From positions 2,157,001 through 2,221,000 of the forward strand of contig NZ_CP136573.1 in the NCBI RefSeq assembly GCF_035194505.1: a stretch of 64,000 bases of DNA. The letters run 5' to 3'. The position numbers and the translations under genes were made by a program. The stretch's first letter is position 1, and each line of letters begins with the position of its first letter. Of this stretch, positions 32,707 to 41,094 are shown piece after piece. The notes below the pieces were generated by a model that searched no databases, was not told where the DNA came from, and worked only from the letters and a program-made list of their open reading frames with translations. The DNA comes from Erythrobacter sp. (GTDB lineage Bacteria; Pseudomonadota; Alphaproteobacteria; Sphingomonadales; Sphingomonadaceae).

Positions 32707-33510
32707 ATGACCGATACCTTAGCCGCGATCCTGCTCGGCATCCTTGAAGGGCTGACCGAATTCCTGCCCGTGTCCTCGACCGGGCACCTGATCCTTGCCA
32801 CCGAACTGCTCGGGTTCAATCAGGATGACTGGGAGGTATTCAACATCGCCATCCAGCCCGCCGCGATCCTCGCGATCGTGGTGCTTTACTGGCGCACCTT
32901 CTGGGATGTGGCAAAAGGCCTGCTGGGCTTCGAGAAGGGCGCGCTGTCCTTCGTGGGCAACCTGCTGGTCGCCTTCTTCCCGGCGGTGCTGCTGGGCCTC
33001 GCGTTCGGCGATGTCATTCAGGCGATGCTCGGCAATGCGGTGCTGGTGTGCTGGTCGTTGATCATCGGCGGCTTTGCGATTCTGGCCATCGAACGCTGGG
33101 CCAATCCGCCGGCCGAAGGCCCGGGGGTTGCCGGGGTGCCGCTGCGCACTGCGGTTCTGATCGGCCTGGTGCAGTGCCTTGCGATGATCCCCGGGGTCAG
33201 CCGCTCGGGCGCGACGATCCTCGGCGCGATGGCCTTCGGGGTCGACCGCAAGACCGCCGCCGAATTCAGCTTCTTCCTCGCCGTGCCGACCTTGAGCGGG
33301 GCGACGGTCTACCAGATGGCCAAGCACGCAACCGCGCTCACCACCCGCGATTTCGAGCTGATCGCGATTGGCTCGGTGGTCGGCTTCGTGACCGCGCTGG
33401 TGGTGGTCAAGCTGTTCGTCGCGGTGGTGACCCGCATCGGCTTTGCACCCTTTGCCTGGTACCGCATCATTGTCGGCGGCGCGGCGCTGGCGTGGCTCTC
33501 GCTGCGATAA
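32707..33510 (+). CDS. uppP: Undecaprenyl-diphosphate phosphatase (BacA family)
   Basis: A 267-residue inner-membrane enzyme that recycles undecaprenyl diphosphate to the monophosphate carrier needed for peptidoglycan and surface glycans. The two catalytic motifs are clear: EGLTEFLPVSSTGHLIL (Glu14, Glu18, Ser23, His27) and GVSRSGATILGAM with its arginine. About eight hydrophobic segments are visible. It supports the MurA, GalU and glycan-ligase functions elsewhere in the window. Confidence 0.95.
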   Translation: MTDTLAAILLGILEGLTEFLPVSSTGHLILATELLGFNQDDWEVFNIAIQPAAILAIVVLYWRTFWDVAKGLLGFEKGALSFVGNLLVAFFPAVLLGLAFGDVIQAMLGNAVLVCWSLIIGGFAILAIERWANPPAEGPGVAGVPLRTAVLIGLVQCLAMIPGVSRSGATILGAMAFGVDRKTAAEFSFFLAVPTLSGATVYQMAKHATALTTRDFELIAIGSVVGFVTALVVVKLFVAVVTRIGFAPFAWYRIIVGGAALAWLSLR

Positions 33511-33596
33511 GCGTCGCCCGCGCGGAACCACCTGCCTCCACGCTGGTTTGGGAGTCGGACCGGCCGCAGCCGGCAAAGCTGGAGTTGCAGGAAATA

Positions 33597-33854
33597 ATGG
33601 CGTTACTGGTGCTGATTGTGTTGGGGGCAACCATGGGCTGGATGGCCTCGATCCTCGCGCGCAGCGAGGCACCGGGGACGATTCTGCGCCAGATCGCCCT
33701 TGGCGTTGCCGTGTCGGTGGTGGCCGGTGAAATCGCCAACGACGGCACGATGATCGGCAGCCTGTCCTTCCTCAGTCTCGGCGTGGCGCTGGCGGCCACG
33801 GGCGCCGCGCTGGTGCTCTACAATGCCGTCGCCCGCCGCCGGGTCAGGGCCTAG
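33597..33854 (+). CDS. Small membrane protein, GlsB/YeaQ/YmgE-like
   Basis: An 85-residue protein with three hydrophobic segments and the arrangement of the transglycosylase-associated/GlsB stress-response family (a GATMGW-type glycine segment near residue 11, a small-residue second helix and a short basic tail). The function of the family is not settled. CAGGAA lies five bases before the ATG at 33597. Its stop interlocks with the phenylalanine hydroxylase stop on the other strand (CTAG). Confidence 0.75.
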   Translation: MALLVLIVLGATMGWMASILARSEAPGTILRQIALGVAVSVVAGEIANDGTMIGSLSFLSLGVALAATGAALVLYNAVARRRVRA

Positions 33855-34792
33855 ACCGGCACCGCTCCGCTGCCCCGGCCGCCGCGCAGATGATATTCCT
33901 GCGTGCCCCGGTGCAGCACATTGTCGACATCGATCACCGCCGAATTGGCATAGGTGAAGCCCGCCGGAAGGCTGCGATAGAGCCGGTCAAAATCGCGCTC
34001 CACCGTCTGGCGGTAGAGATCTGCAAAGCTCTCGATCACGAAATATGTCGGCTGCAGATCGCTGATCACGTAATCGGTGCGCATCACGCGGTCGACATTG
34101 AGCATGATGCGGTTGGGGCTCTCCGCCTCCACCGCAAAGCGCGCCTCGGTGGGGCCTGACAGGATCCCGGCGCCATAGGCCCGCACGTCTCCCGGGGCCT
34201 CCTCGATCAGCCCGAATTCCACCGTGTACCAGTAGAGCGCGCCGAGCGCCTTCAGCCGGTTATACCGCATCGCCTTCCACCCGGCGCGGCCATATTCCTG
34301 CATGTAATCGGCATAGACCGGATCGGTCAGCATCGGCACGTGGCCGAACACATCGTGGAAGACGTCGGGCTCCTGGATATAGTCGAAGGTCTCGCGCGTG
34401 CGGATGAAATTGCCCGCCGGAAAGCGGCGGTTGGCAAGGTGCCAGAAGAACACGTGATCGGGGATCAGCATCGGCACCGGCACCACGCTCCATCCGGTGA
34501 GGCTGCCCAGTTCTTCCGACAGCTTGCCGAATTCGGGGATGCCCCCGCGCGACAGATCGAGCTTCTCCAGCCCCGCCATGAAGGCCGAGCACGCGCGCCC
34601 CGGGAGCACCTCCATCTGGCGCGCGAAGAGATCGTCCCATACGCGGTGATCATCGGCGCTGTAATTGGTCTGCGCGGGCTCGAGCCAATCCTCGCCGACA
34701 TGCGCGGGGCGCGCGAGCGGCGCGGTGAAGACATCTGCGGCCATGTCTGGCAAGGTGGCAAAGTCGGGCTGGGGGTCTGCAAGTGTCGCCAT
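33851..34792 (-). CDS. phhA: Phenylalanine 4-monooxygenase
   Basis: A 313-residue aromatic amino acid hydroxylase that converts phenylalanine to tyrosine with tetrahydropterin and iron. The iron ligands His146 and His151 are in EPDVFHDVFGHVPML, and the glutamate ligand is in WYTVEFGL. The length fits the bacterial single-domain form without the mammalian regulatory domain. The ATG at 34792 is used; an open upstream extension runs into the promoter of ppk2. No pterin carbinolamine dehydratase gene is nearby. It probably feeds tyrosine catabolism. Confidence 0.95.
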   Translation of the reverse strand: MATLADPQPDFATLPDMAADVFTAPLARPAHVGEDWLEPAQTNYSADDHRVWDDLFARQMEVLPGRACSAFMAGLEKLDLSRGGIPEFGKLSEELGSLTGWSVVPVPMLIPDHVFFWHLANRRFPAGNFIRTRETFDYIQEPDVFHDVFGHVPMLTDPVYADYMQEYGRAGWKAMRYNRLKALGALYWYTVEFGLIEEAPGDVRAYGAGILSGPTEARFAVEAESPNRIMLNVDRVMRTDYVISDLQPTYFVIESFADLYRQTVERDFDRLYRSLPAGFTYANSAVIDVDNVLHRGTQEYHLRGGRGSGAVPV

Positions 34793-34848
34793 GTCGTTGC
34801 AGATGATACTATCTCCCGCAGGCTGCGGCAACCGAAGGGGAGGCAATC

Positions 34849-35625
34849 ATGGGAATGAAGCGCGAAGCCTATGAAGAGGCGCTAAAGCCGCTGACGCTCG
34901 AACTGGTCAGCTTGGCGCGCTGGGTCAAGGCAACGGACGCGCGGGTGGTGGTGCTGTTCGAGGGACGCGACACGGCGGGCAAGGGGGGAGCGATCGGCGC
35001 GGTGCGCGAGGCGCTGAACCCGCGCCAGTGCCGCACCGTGGCCCTGTTCAAGCCGACCGAGGCGGAGATGGGGCAATGGTATTTCCAGCGCTACATCGCC
35101 CACTTGCCGACCGCCGGCGAGATCGTGCTGTTCGACCGCTCATGGTACAACCGTGCAGGCGTCGAAAAGGTGATGGGCTATGCCGACGAGGCGCAGGTGA
35201 AGGCCTTCCTCAAGGCCGTTCCCGCCTTCGAGAAGCTGCTGGTGGATGATGGCATCCTGCTGTTCAAATACTGGCTCGCCGCCGACCAGACCGAGCAGGA
35301 AGAGCGCCTGCGCGAGCGGCTGGAGGACCCGCTGAAGCGCTGGAAGCTTTCCCCCATCGATCTCGCCGCACGGGCAAAATATGATGACTACACCAAGGCG
35401 CGCGAGGCGATGCTGGAGGCGACCCACACCAAGCACGCGCCGTGGACGCTGGTCGATTTCAATGATCAGCGGCGCGGGCGGTTGACGCTGTTGCGCGATC
35501 TCCTGAGCCGCATCCCCGATACCCACGCCGAGCCCGAGGCGATCGACTTCCCCGATCTGGGCCGGGAGCCGGTGAAGGAAAGGTTCGGGGTGCTGAAGCC
35601 GATCCCCGATTTTCCGATCGATTAA
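34849..35625 (+). CDS. ppk2: Polyphosphate kinase 2
   Basis: A 258-residue PPK2-family kinase that transfers phosphate between polyphosphate and nucleoside phosphates. The Walker A motif is FEGRDTAGKGGA (Lys45) and the Walker B segment is LFDRSWYNRAGVE. The lid region QEERLRERLEDPLKRWKLSP and the single kinase domain are typical of the shorter PPK2 groups, so it could make nucleoside triphosphates or phosphorylate AMP; the subgroup cannot be fixed by eye. AGGGGAGG lies just before the ATG. It is divergent from phhA and converges on the dehydratase gene with stops interlocked at TTAA. Confidence 0.94.
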   Translation: MGMKREAYEEALKPLTLELVSLARWVKATDARVVVLFEGRDTAGKGGAIGAVREALNPRQCRTVALFKPTEAEMGQWYFQRYIAHLPTAGEIVLFDRSWYNRAGVEKVMGYADEAQVKAFLKAVPAFEKLLVDDGILLFKYWLAADQTEQEERLRERLEDPLKRWKLSPIDLAARAKYDDYTKAREAMLEATHTKHAPWTLVDFNDQRRGRLTLLRDLLSRIPDTHAEPEAIDFPDLGREPVKERFGVLKPIPDFPID

Positions 35626-36473
35626 AGCCCCGCGCTCGCCTGCGTCACCTGCCTGCCATCATCGGCGAAGGCGGCGAGGTCATATCCCTTCTCGCCCTTC
35701 TTCATCACCAGATGCAGCGGTTCGTCCGCGATGGCGGGGGAAAGGCCGCGGAAGGCAAAAGAGCGCAACCGGTTCTCGCCCAACTCCTGCGCCGCCAGTT
35801 GCAGCAGCAGGCTCGCCGTGAGCGGGCCGTGGACCACCAGCCCGCGATAGCGCTCGACATCGCGGGCATAGGGCGCGTCGTAATGGATGCGGTGGGTGTT
35901 GAAGGTCAGCGCCGAATAGCGGAACAGCAGCCGCGCATCGGGAGTGATGGTGCGGGTCGCCTCCCAGCCTGCGGGATCGAAGCGACCCTCGCCCCGCGGC
36001 GGCGGGCTGAGCGGGGCGTCGGGCGCGGCGGCATCGCGGTAGACCAGCGTCTGTGTCTCGATCACCGAGGGTGTGCCATTGGCGGTGGTGGTGTGTTCGA
36101 CGTCGACGAAAGCGAGCCGGCCCGAACCGCCCTCCTTCTCGCTCACCGAAGCAACCTTGCTGCGGCGCTCGATCACGGCCCCGATGGCGATCGGGGCGAC
36201 GAACTGCATTCTCGATGAGGCCCACATCCGGCGCGGCATGGGAAAGGGCGGCAGGAAGCTCTGCGGCGAGGTGTCTCGCTGAGGGTGGCCGTCCTCGCCG
36301 AGGCTAGCCGAGGGTGCTTGCGGGGTGCACAGCGCCAGATGCACGCCCTGCGGCATGATCCGTGACGGAGGGGGCGGCAGATCGAAGGTGGCGAGCCAGC
36401 GGGCCGCGAGCGCTTCGTCCAGCCGGTCTGCGGCGCGGGCTTCGCGCCCGATCCACGCGGTGAAATCGGTCAT
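35622..36473 (-). CDS. HTD2/mesaconyl-C4-CoA hydratase-like MaoC dehydratase
   Basis: A 283-residue double hot-dog protein. The N-terminal half has the FAS1-like dehydratase layout (RRMWASSRMQFVAPIAIG) and the C-terminal half has the hydratase core FNTHRIHYDAPYARD with catalytic His/Asp-type residues, then GLVVHGPLTASLLL. Homologues hydrate mesaconyl-C4-CoA or dehydrate 3-hydroxyacyl chains. The start overlaps the thiolase stop (ATGA), making it the last gene of a four-gene acyl-CoA operon. The frame is open a little upstream of 36473, but the overlap supports this start. Confidence 0.82.
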   Translation of the reverse strand: MTDFTAWIGREARAADRLDEALAARWLATFDLPPPPSRIMPQGVHLALCTPQAPSASLGEDGHPQRDTSPQSFLPPFPMPRRMWASSRMQFVAPIAIGAVIERRSKVASVSEKEGGSGRLAFVDVEHTTTANGTPSVIETQTLVYRDAAAPDAPLSPPPRGEGRFDPAGWEATRTITPDARLLFRYSALTFNTHRIHYDAPYARDVERYRGLVVHGPLTASLLLQLAAQELGENRLRSFAFRGLSPAIADEPLHLVMKKGEKGYDLAAFADDGRQVTQASAGL

Positions 36474-37696
36474 GCGGCCCGCTCGAACACCGCCGCGATG
36501 CCCTGACCACCACCGATGCACATGGTCTCGAGCCCGTAGCGCACACCGCGCCGGTGCATCTCGTGCGCCATGTCGGCAAGGATGCGCCCGCCGGTTGCGC
36601 CGATGGGGTGGCCGAGGCTGATGCCCGATCCGTTGACGTTGAGGATCTCGCGGCGGCTATCGTCTGCCGACCAGCCCCAGCCCTTGAGCACCGCGAGCAC
36701 CTGCGGGGCGAAGGCTTCGTTGAGTTCGACCATGCCGATATCGTCCCACGAATATCCGCGCCGTTCGAACAGGCGCTCCACGGCGGGCACCGGGCCGATG
36801 CCCATGCGCGAGGGATCGCAGCCCGCCGCCGCCCAGCCGCCGAACCACAGCATGGGCTCAAGGCCCAGTTCCTCGAGCTTGTCCTCCGCCACCACCAGAC
36901 AAGCCGCCGCCGCGTCGTTCTGCTGGCTGGCATTGCCCGCTGTGACGATGGCTGCTGGATCGCGCTTCAGATCGATCGGCGAGAGTTTGCCCAGCGTCTC
37001 CATCGAGGCATCCGTGCGATAGCCCTCGTCATGATCGAAGATCACCGGATCGCCCTTCCGCTGCGGGATCGCGACGGGGACGAGCTGCTCGGCAAAGCGG
37101 TTCTCGGCCCAGGCCTTTGCCGCGTTCTGGTGCGAGCGCACCGCGAAGGCGTCGGCGTCTTCGCGAGAAATGTCGTAATCCTTGGCGAGGTTCTCGGCGG
37201 TCTCGATCATGCCGGTGATGACCCCGAAGCGCTCGACCGGCTGGCTCATCACGCGCCCGCGCGAAAGGCGGTCATGCAGCACCATGTCGCCCATCCGCAC
37301 GCCCCCGCGCGCGGCGAGGGTGTAATGTTCGACGTTCGACATGGACTCGACGCCGCCTGCCACGACGACATCGGCCATCCCGGTCTCGACCATCATCGCC
37401 GCCGTCGCCACCGCCTGCACGCCCGAGCCGCAGCGGCGATCAAGCTGGAAGCCGGGGACTTCGATGGGCAGGCCCGCCGCCAGCCAGCTCCAGTGGCCGA
37501 TCGCTGGCGCTTCGCCATTGCCGTAGCCTTGGGAGAACACCACGTCGTCCACCCGCGCCGGGTCGATGCCCGAACGCTCCATCAGCGCCTTCAGGATCAC
37601 CGCGCCCAATTGGCCCGCGTTCATGCTGGAAAGCCCGCCGAGGAACTTGCCCACCGGGGTGCGCAAGGGGGTGCAGATGGCGGCGCGTCTGGTCAT
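36470..37696 (-). CDS. Acetyl-CoA acetyltransferase family thiolase
   Basis: A 408-residue thiolase with nucleophile Cys89 in LDRRCGSGVQAVATA, the NEAFAPQ histidine motif, and NVNGSGISLGHPIGATGG followed by CIGGGQGIAAVFE. AAGGATTGAGAG precedes the ATG. It would cleave the 3-ketoacyl-CoA produced by the acyl-CoA dehydrogenase and dehydratase of the same operon. A 65-base palindromic repeat separates it from the upstream CoA-transferase gene. Confidence 0.94.
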   Translation of the reverse strand: MTRRAAICTPLRTPVGKFLGGLSSMNAGQLGAVILKALMERSGIDPARVDDVVFSQGYGNGEAPAIGHWSWLAAGLPIEVPGFQLDRRCGSGVQAVATAAMMVETGMADVVVAGGVESMSNVEHYTLAARGGVRMGDMVLHDRLSRGRVMSQPVERFGVITGMIETAENLAKDYDISREDADAFAVRSHQNAAKAWAENRFAEQLVPVAIPQRKGDPVIFDHDEGYRTDASMETLGKLSPIDLKRDPAAIVTAGNASQQNDAAAACLVVAEDKLEELGLEPMLWFGGWAAAGCDPSRMGIGPVPAVERLFERRGYSWDDIGMVELNEAFAPQVLAVLKGWGWSADDSRREILNVNGSGISLGHPIGATGGRILADMAHEMHRRGVRYGLETMCIGGGQGIAAVFERAA

Positions 37697-37717
37697 TCTC
37701 TCAATCCTTCAAAACCT

Positions 37718-37782
37718 CCGTTCGCCTCGAGCGTAGTCGAGAGGCCTCGCGCAGGTGTCTCGACTGCGCTCGACACGAACGG
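37718..37782. repeat. 65-base palindromic repeat inside the acyl-CoA operon
   Basis: Two arms of about 29 bases, CCGTTCGCCTCGAGCGTAGT... and on the other strand CCGTTCGTGTCGAGCGCAGT..., form an imperfect inverted repeat of the TCGAG/GTCGAGA type common between alphaproteobacterial genes. It lies in the 94-base gap between the CoA-transferase and thiolase genes and would form a strong mRNA hairpin. Confidence 0.85.
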
Positions 37783-37790
37783 ATGTGGTG

Positions 37791-39014
37791 TCACTTGTCG
37801 CTCAACGCCACAGTCCCCGCGTCGACCAGCTTGCCGATCGCGCCGGATGACAGGCCCAGCTTCTCGGCCAGCACTTCCTCGGAATGTTCGCCGAGATAGG
37901 GTGCGGGCGCGGGATCGCCGGCCTCGCGACCGGGCAGGTTCGCGAAAGAGCGGGTGGCGGGGTAGTCAAAGCCCGAAGGGTTGGCGGGCGCGGGGCCGAA
38001 CAGCGGGTTGTTCGCCACCAGCTGCGCGTCATTCGCCGCCTCGTAGGCGGTGCGATAGCGCTCGAAAGTGCAGGCCTCGGCCGCCATGCGCGCTTCGAGG
38101 GCGGCATAGTCCATCGTCTCGGCGGCGCGCTGGAACAGATCGAACAGCGCGGCGCGGTGATTGAAGCGCGGGGTATCCCCATCGGCAAAGCGCACGCCAT
38201 GCTCGGCTTCCAGCGCGGCGATGCCCGCTTCGACGCCGAAAGCCTTGACCAGCCCGCCCCACTGCTTGGGCGTGAGCGCGGCAACCATGAAGCGCACCCC
38301 GTCCTTCGCCCTGAAGTCGCGCCCGAAAGCGCCCCAGATCGCGTTGCCGAGCCGCTCGCGGTCGCCGCCGCGATAGAGCACTTCGGCCATCAGCCCCGCG
38401 TTCGCCATCGTCCCGATCGCGACGTCTCCCAAGGGCAGGCGCACCTCGCTGCCCTCGCCCGCGCGAGTGCGGTGGTGGAGCGCAGCGAGCATGGCGAAGG
38501 CGCCATAGGCTCCGGTGATGAAGTCCCACGCGGGCAGCACCTGATTGACGGGCGGCGCGGTAGCCGCGTCCCAGTCCTCCGGCCCCGTCATCAGCGGATA
38601 GCCAGCAGCAGCGTTGACAGTGAAGTCCATCGCCTGCCGCCCGTCATGCCAGCCCATGACACGCAGGCTGATCATGTCCGCGCGCCTGGCGGCCATCGCG
38701 GCATGGCTAAGGAAGCTCTGCTCCGGAAGGTTGGTGATGCACTGGCCCACCGCGCTCGCCAGCTCGACCAGCAGCTCGCGCCCCTCGCCCGATTGCAGAT
38801 CGAGCGCGACCGATTTCTTGGCGCGGTTCAAGTTCTCCCACGAGAGCGAGCGGCCCTCGCGCGTCAGCATGTAGCGGTTGTAATCGAGCCCGCCCGCCTT
38901 GTGATCGACGCGGATCACCTCGGCCCCCATCTGCGCGCAATAGAGCCCTGCGGTGGGCGATGCGACGAAGCTGGAGACTTCGACGATGCTCAGGTCATTG
39001 AGGAGGTTGTACAT
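37791..39014 (-). CDS. CaiB/BaiF family CoA-transferase
   Basis: A 407-residue class III CoA-transferase. The opening LLNDLSIVEVSSFVASPTAGLYCAQMGAEVIRVD and NLNRAKKSVALDLQ are family hallmarks; the catalytic aspartate is Asp164 in AWDFITGAYGAFAML. These enzymes move CoA between acids through an aspartyl thioester, here probably to activate the acid degraded by the operon. The ATG at 39014 starts the typical sequence. It lies between the acyl-CoA dehydrogenase and thiolase genes. Confidence 0.92.
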   Translation of the reverse strand: MYNLLNDLSIVEVSSFVASPTAGLYCAQMGAEVIRVDHKAGGLDYNRYMLTREGRSLSWENLNRAKKSVALDLQSGEGRELLVELASAVGQCITNLPEQSFLSHAAMAARRADMISLRVMGWHDGRQAMDFTVNAAAGYPLMTGPEDWDAATAPPVNQVLPAWDFITGAYGAFAMLAALHHRTRAGEGSEVRLPLGDVAIGTMANAGLMAEVLYRGGDRERLGNAIWGAFGRDFRAKDGVRFMVAALTPKQWGGLVKAFGVEAGIAALEAEHGVRFADGDTPRFNHRAALFDLFQRAAETMDYAALEARMAAEACTFERYRTAYEAANDAQLVANNPLFGPAPANPSGFDYPATRSFANLPGREAGDPAPAPYLGEHSEEVLAEKLGLSSGAIGKLVDAGTVALSDK

Positions 39015-39060
39015 CTAATTGGAAACCTATCGTGCTTGCCGCAGGAACCGGCTCGCTTGC

Positions 39061-39092
39061 GGGCCGCAAGCGCGAACGCGCGCCCGCAGCGA
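39061..39092 (+). repeat. Diverged third copy of the 35-base intergenic repeat
   Basis: GGGCCGCAAGCGCGAACGCG and the following bases align with the copies at 32570 and 52564 with several substitutions and two missing bases. It occupies the 134-base gap upstream of the CoA-transferase gene, which otherwise shows only a possible ribosome binding site. Confidence 0.4.
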
Positions 39093-39148
39093 CGCGACCT
39101 TCAGGTCGCATGAGCGAGGATTTCGCGCGCCGGAGGGCGTGCGGAAAA

Positions 39149-40348
39149 TCAAGAATCCCTCCACTCACGCAGCATGTGCTTGGCGATCTGGAGCTGGAGG
39201 ATCTGCGTCGTGCCTTCGTAGATGCGGTAGATGCGCGCATCGCGGAAGAAGCGTTCGGCGTCATATTCGGCCAGATATCCGGCACCGCCGTAGATCTGCA
39301 CCACGCGGTCCACCACGCGGCCGCACATCTCGCTGGCGAAGACCTTGAAGGCGGCGGCCTTGACGAGGATGTTCTCCCCCGCATCGGCGCGGGCGGTGAC
39401 GTCCTTCATCATCGCTTCGGCAGCATAGATCTCGATCTCGCTGTCGGCGAGCATCTGCTGGATCAGCTGGAAGTTGGCGATGGGTTCGCCAAAGGCTTTG
39501 CGCTCGTTGGCATAGCGCAGCGCGGAATCGAGCGCGCGGCGGGCATAGCCGGTCGCCGCTGCGCCCACCGAAATGCGCCCGTTGTCGAGGCTCTTCATCG
39601 CGAAGACAAAGCCCTTGCCGGTCTCCCCGCCAAGCAGCGCATCGCCCGGCACGCGCACATCGTCGAGCATGATGTCGGAGATGTGGCTGCCTGACTGGCC
39701 CATCTTCTTGTCCGGCGATCCGCGCGAGACGCCTGCGCTGTCCATCGGCACGAGGAAAGCGGAGACGTGCGCGTTCTTGGGCAGCGCCTCCTTGCTGGTG
39801 CGCGCCATGATCAGCGCGACATCGGCGTGGGGGGCGTTGGTGATGTAACGCTTGGTGCCGTTGAGGATCCAGCCATTGCCGTCCGGATCGGGCACGGCGG
39901 TGGTCGCAAGGCCCGCGCTGTCGCTGCCCGAACCCGGCTCGGTGAGGCCGAAGCAGGCGATGCGCCCCTCGGCGATCTTAGGATACCATTCGGCCTTCTG
40001 GGCCTCGGTCGCGCCGTTCTTGAGCGCGCTCGCGAACATGCCGACATTGATCGAGAAGATCGAGCGATAGGCGGGAGCGGCATAGGCCATGATGTTCACG
40101 ACGCGGGCATATTGCGTCATGTTGAGCCCCGCGCCGCCATATTCCTCGGGCACGGAGAGGCCGAACAGGCCCATCTCGCGCATTTCCGCGATGATATCCT
40201 CGGGGATGCGATCATCGGCGATCACCTGCGCTTCGGCAGGGATCAGGCGTTCGCGGACGTAGCGGGTGAGCTGCTCGGCGAACTGCTCGAAACTGTCCTC
40301 GTCCATTCCCGGGTTACGGCTCGCGGCAATCGCGGATGCGGCGTTCAT
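39149..40348 (-). CDS. Acyl-CoA dehydrogenase
   Basis: A 399-residue FAD enzyme that introduces the 2,3 double bond in acyl-CoA. Both family signatures are present: CFGLTEPGSGSDSAG in the middle and QIYGGAGYLAEYDAERFFRDARIYRIYEGTTQIL at the end, where the glutamate of YEGT is the catalytic base in most members. It is the first gene of the minus-strand operon that continues with the CoA-transferase, thiolase and dehydratase. Electrons would pass to ETF, which is not in the window. Confidence 0.95.
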   Translation of the reverse strand: MNAASAIAASRNPGMDEDSFEQFAEQLTRYVRERLIPAEAQVIADDRIPEDIIAEMREMGLFGLSVPEEYGGAGLNMTQYARVVNIMAYAAPAYRSIFSINVGMFASALKNGATEAQKAEWYPKIAEGRIACFGLTEPGSGSDSAGLATTAVPDPDGNGWILNGTKRYITNAPHADVALIMARTSKEALPKNAHVSAFLVPMDSAGVSRGSPDKKMGQSGSHISDIMLDDVRVPGDALLGGETGKGFVFAMKSLDNGRISVGAAATGYARRALDSALRYANERKAFGEPIANFQLIQQMLADSEIEIYAAEAMMKDVTARADAGENILVKAAAFKVFASEMCGRVVDRVVQIYGGAGYLAEYDAERFFRDARIYRIYEGTTQILQLQIAKHMLREWRDS

Positions 40349-40419
40349 GTGTGTGGTGTCCTTGGCGGGTGCAACCCTGCCGGCACGGCGGGCCGCTGGT
40401 CGTTAGGGGGTCGGTCGGT

Positions 40420-40662
40420 TCACTGGCCGGACGGGGCGGGCGTGTCGCCTGTCATTTCGGCAGCAGGCGCAGGCGGTGGGCCGGCTTCGGGCGGAAGCGC
40501 TTCGGGCGGCAGGCTGCGCTTGTCGAGCATCTCGGCTGCCTCGTCCAATGCCTTGGCCTCGCCCTCGCTTACCCCGCCCGGTGCTTCAGCGCCGCCATCG
40601 CTGCAAGCGGCCAGCAGAACGCTGGCGGCAAGCATCACCAGGACGGGCGCGGCGCGGCGCAA
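40420..40662 (-). CDS. Small Pro-rich lipoprotein
   Basis: An 80-residue predicted lipoprotein. The signal peptide is short and basic (Arg2, Arg3) and ends at the lipobox LLAACSDGG. The mature part is acidic, then Pro/Ala-rich (PPEALPPEAGPPPAPAAE). The start is a TTG at 40662, two bases after the stop of the preceding lipoprotein gene, because a later ATG would remove the basic signal-peptide end. No known domain is visible. It is likely translated together with the neighbour. Confidence 0.65.
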   Translation of the reverse strand: MRRAAPVLVMLAASVLLAACSDGGAEAPGGVSEGEAKALDEAAEMLDKRSLPPEALPPEAGPPPAPAAEMTGDTPAPSGQ

Positions 40663-40664
40663 GC

Positions 40665-40952
40665 TTACTGTCCGGCGGTTTCGGCAGCCGCGGCTGCCTC
40701 TGCGGCGACATCGGCGGCGGCATCGGCCGCATCCGAGGCGGTGGCGGACGGCGTCTCTTCGGCACCCGGCGCATCGGTGGCGGTCGCATCGGCATCGGCC
40801 GCGGGCGTCTCGTTCACCGGAGCCAGCGCTTCATCGGCGGGCATTTCGACCGTGTCGGCGCTCGCCTCGGTCGATGCGTCATCGGCGCTGCCGCAAGCGG
40901 CCAGCAACAGCATCGCAGGGATAGCCAGAGCCAGGGGGGCAATCTTTGTCAT
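40665..40952 (-). CDS. Small Ala/Asp/Glu-rich lipoprotein
   Basis: A 95-residue predicted lipoprotein with lipobox MLLLAACGSADD. The mature region is very low in complexity: Ala, Asp, Glu, Thr, with no aromatic residues, ending in a run of Ala/Glu/Asp. GAGGAGAG lies eight bases before the ATG. It is followed at two bases by the other small lipoprotein. The composition suggests an unstructured surface or periplasmic chain; no function is known to me. Confidence 0.75.
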   Translation of the reverse strand: MTKIAPLALAIPAMLLLAACGSADDASTEASADTVEMPADEALAPVNETPAADADATATDAPGAEETPSATASDAADAAADVAAEAAAAAETAGQ

Positions 40953-41094
40953 CGCAAACTCTCTCCTCGGGCGGGTGTTCGAACCGCTCCCTGCAAGCCA
41001 TAACCAAGCCGATGGGGCAACGCCAAGTGTCAAATGGGCACACCTCCTCCACAAGCGGTGGTGAGGCATGGCGGGCGCGGGTATGATTGCAGCC

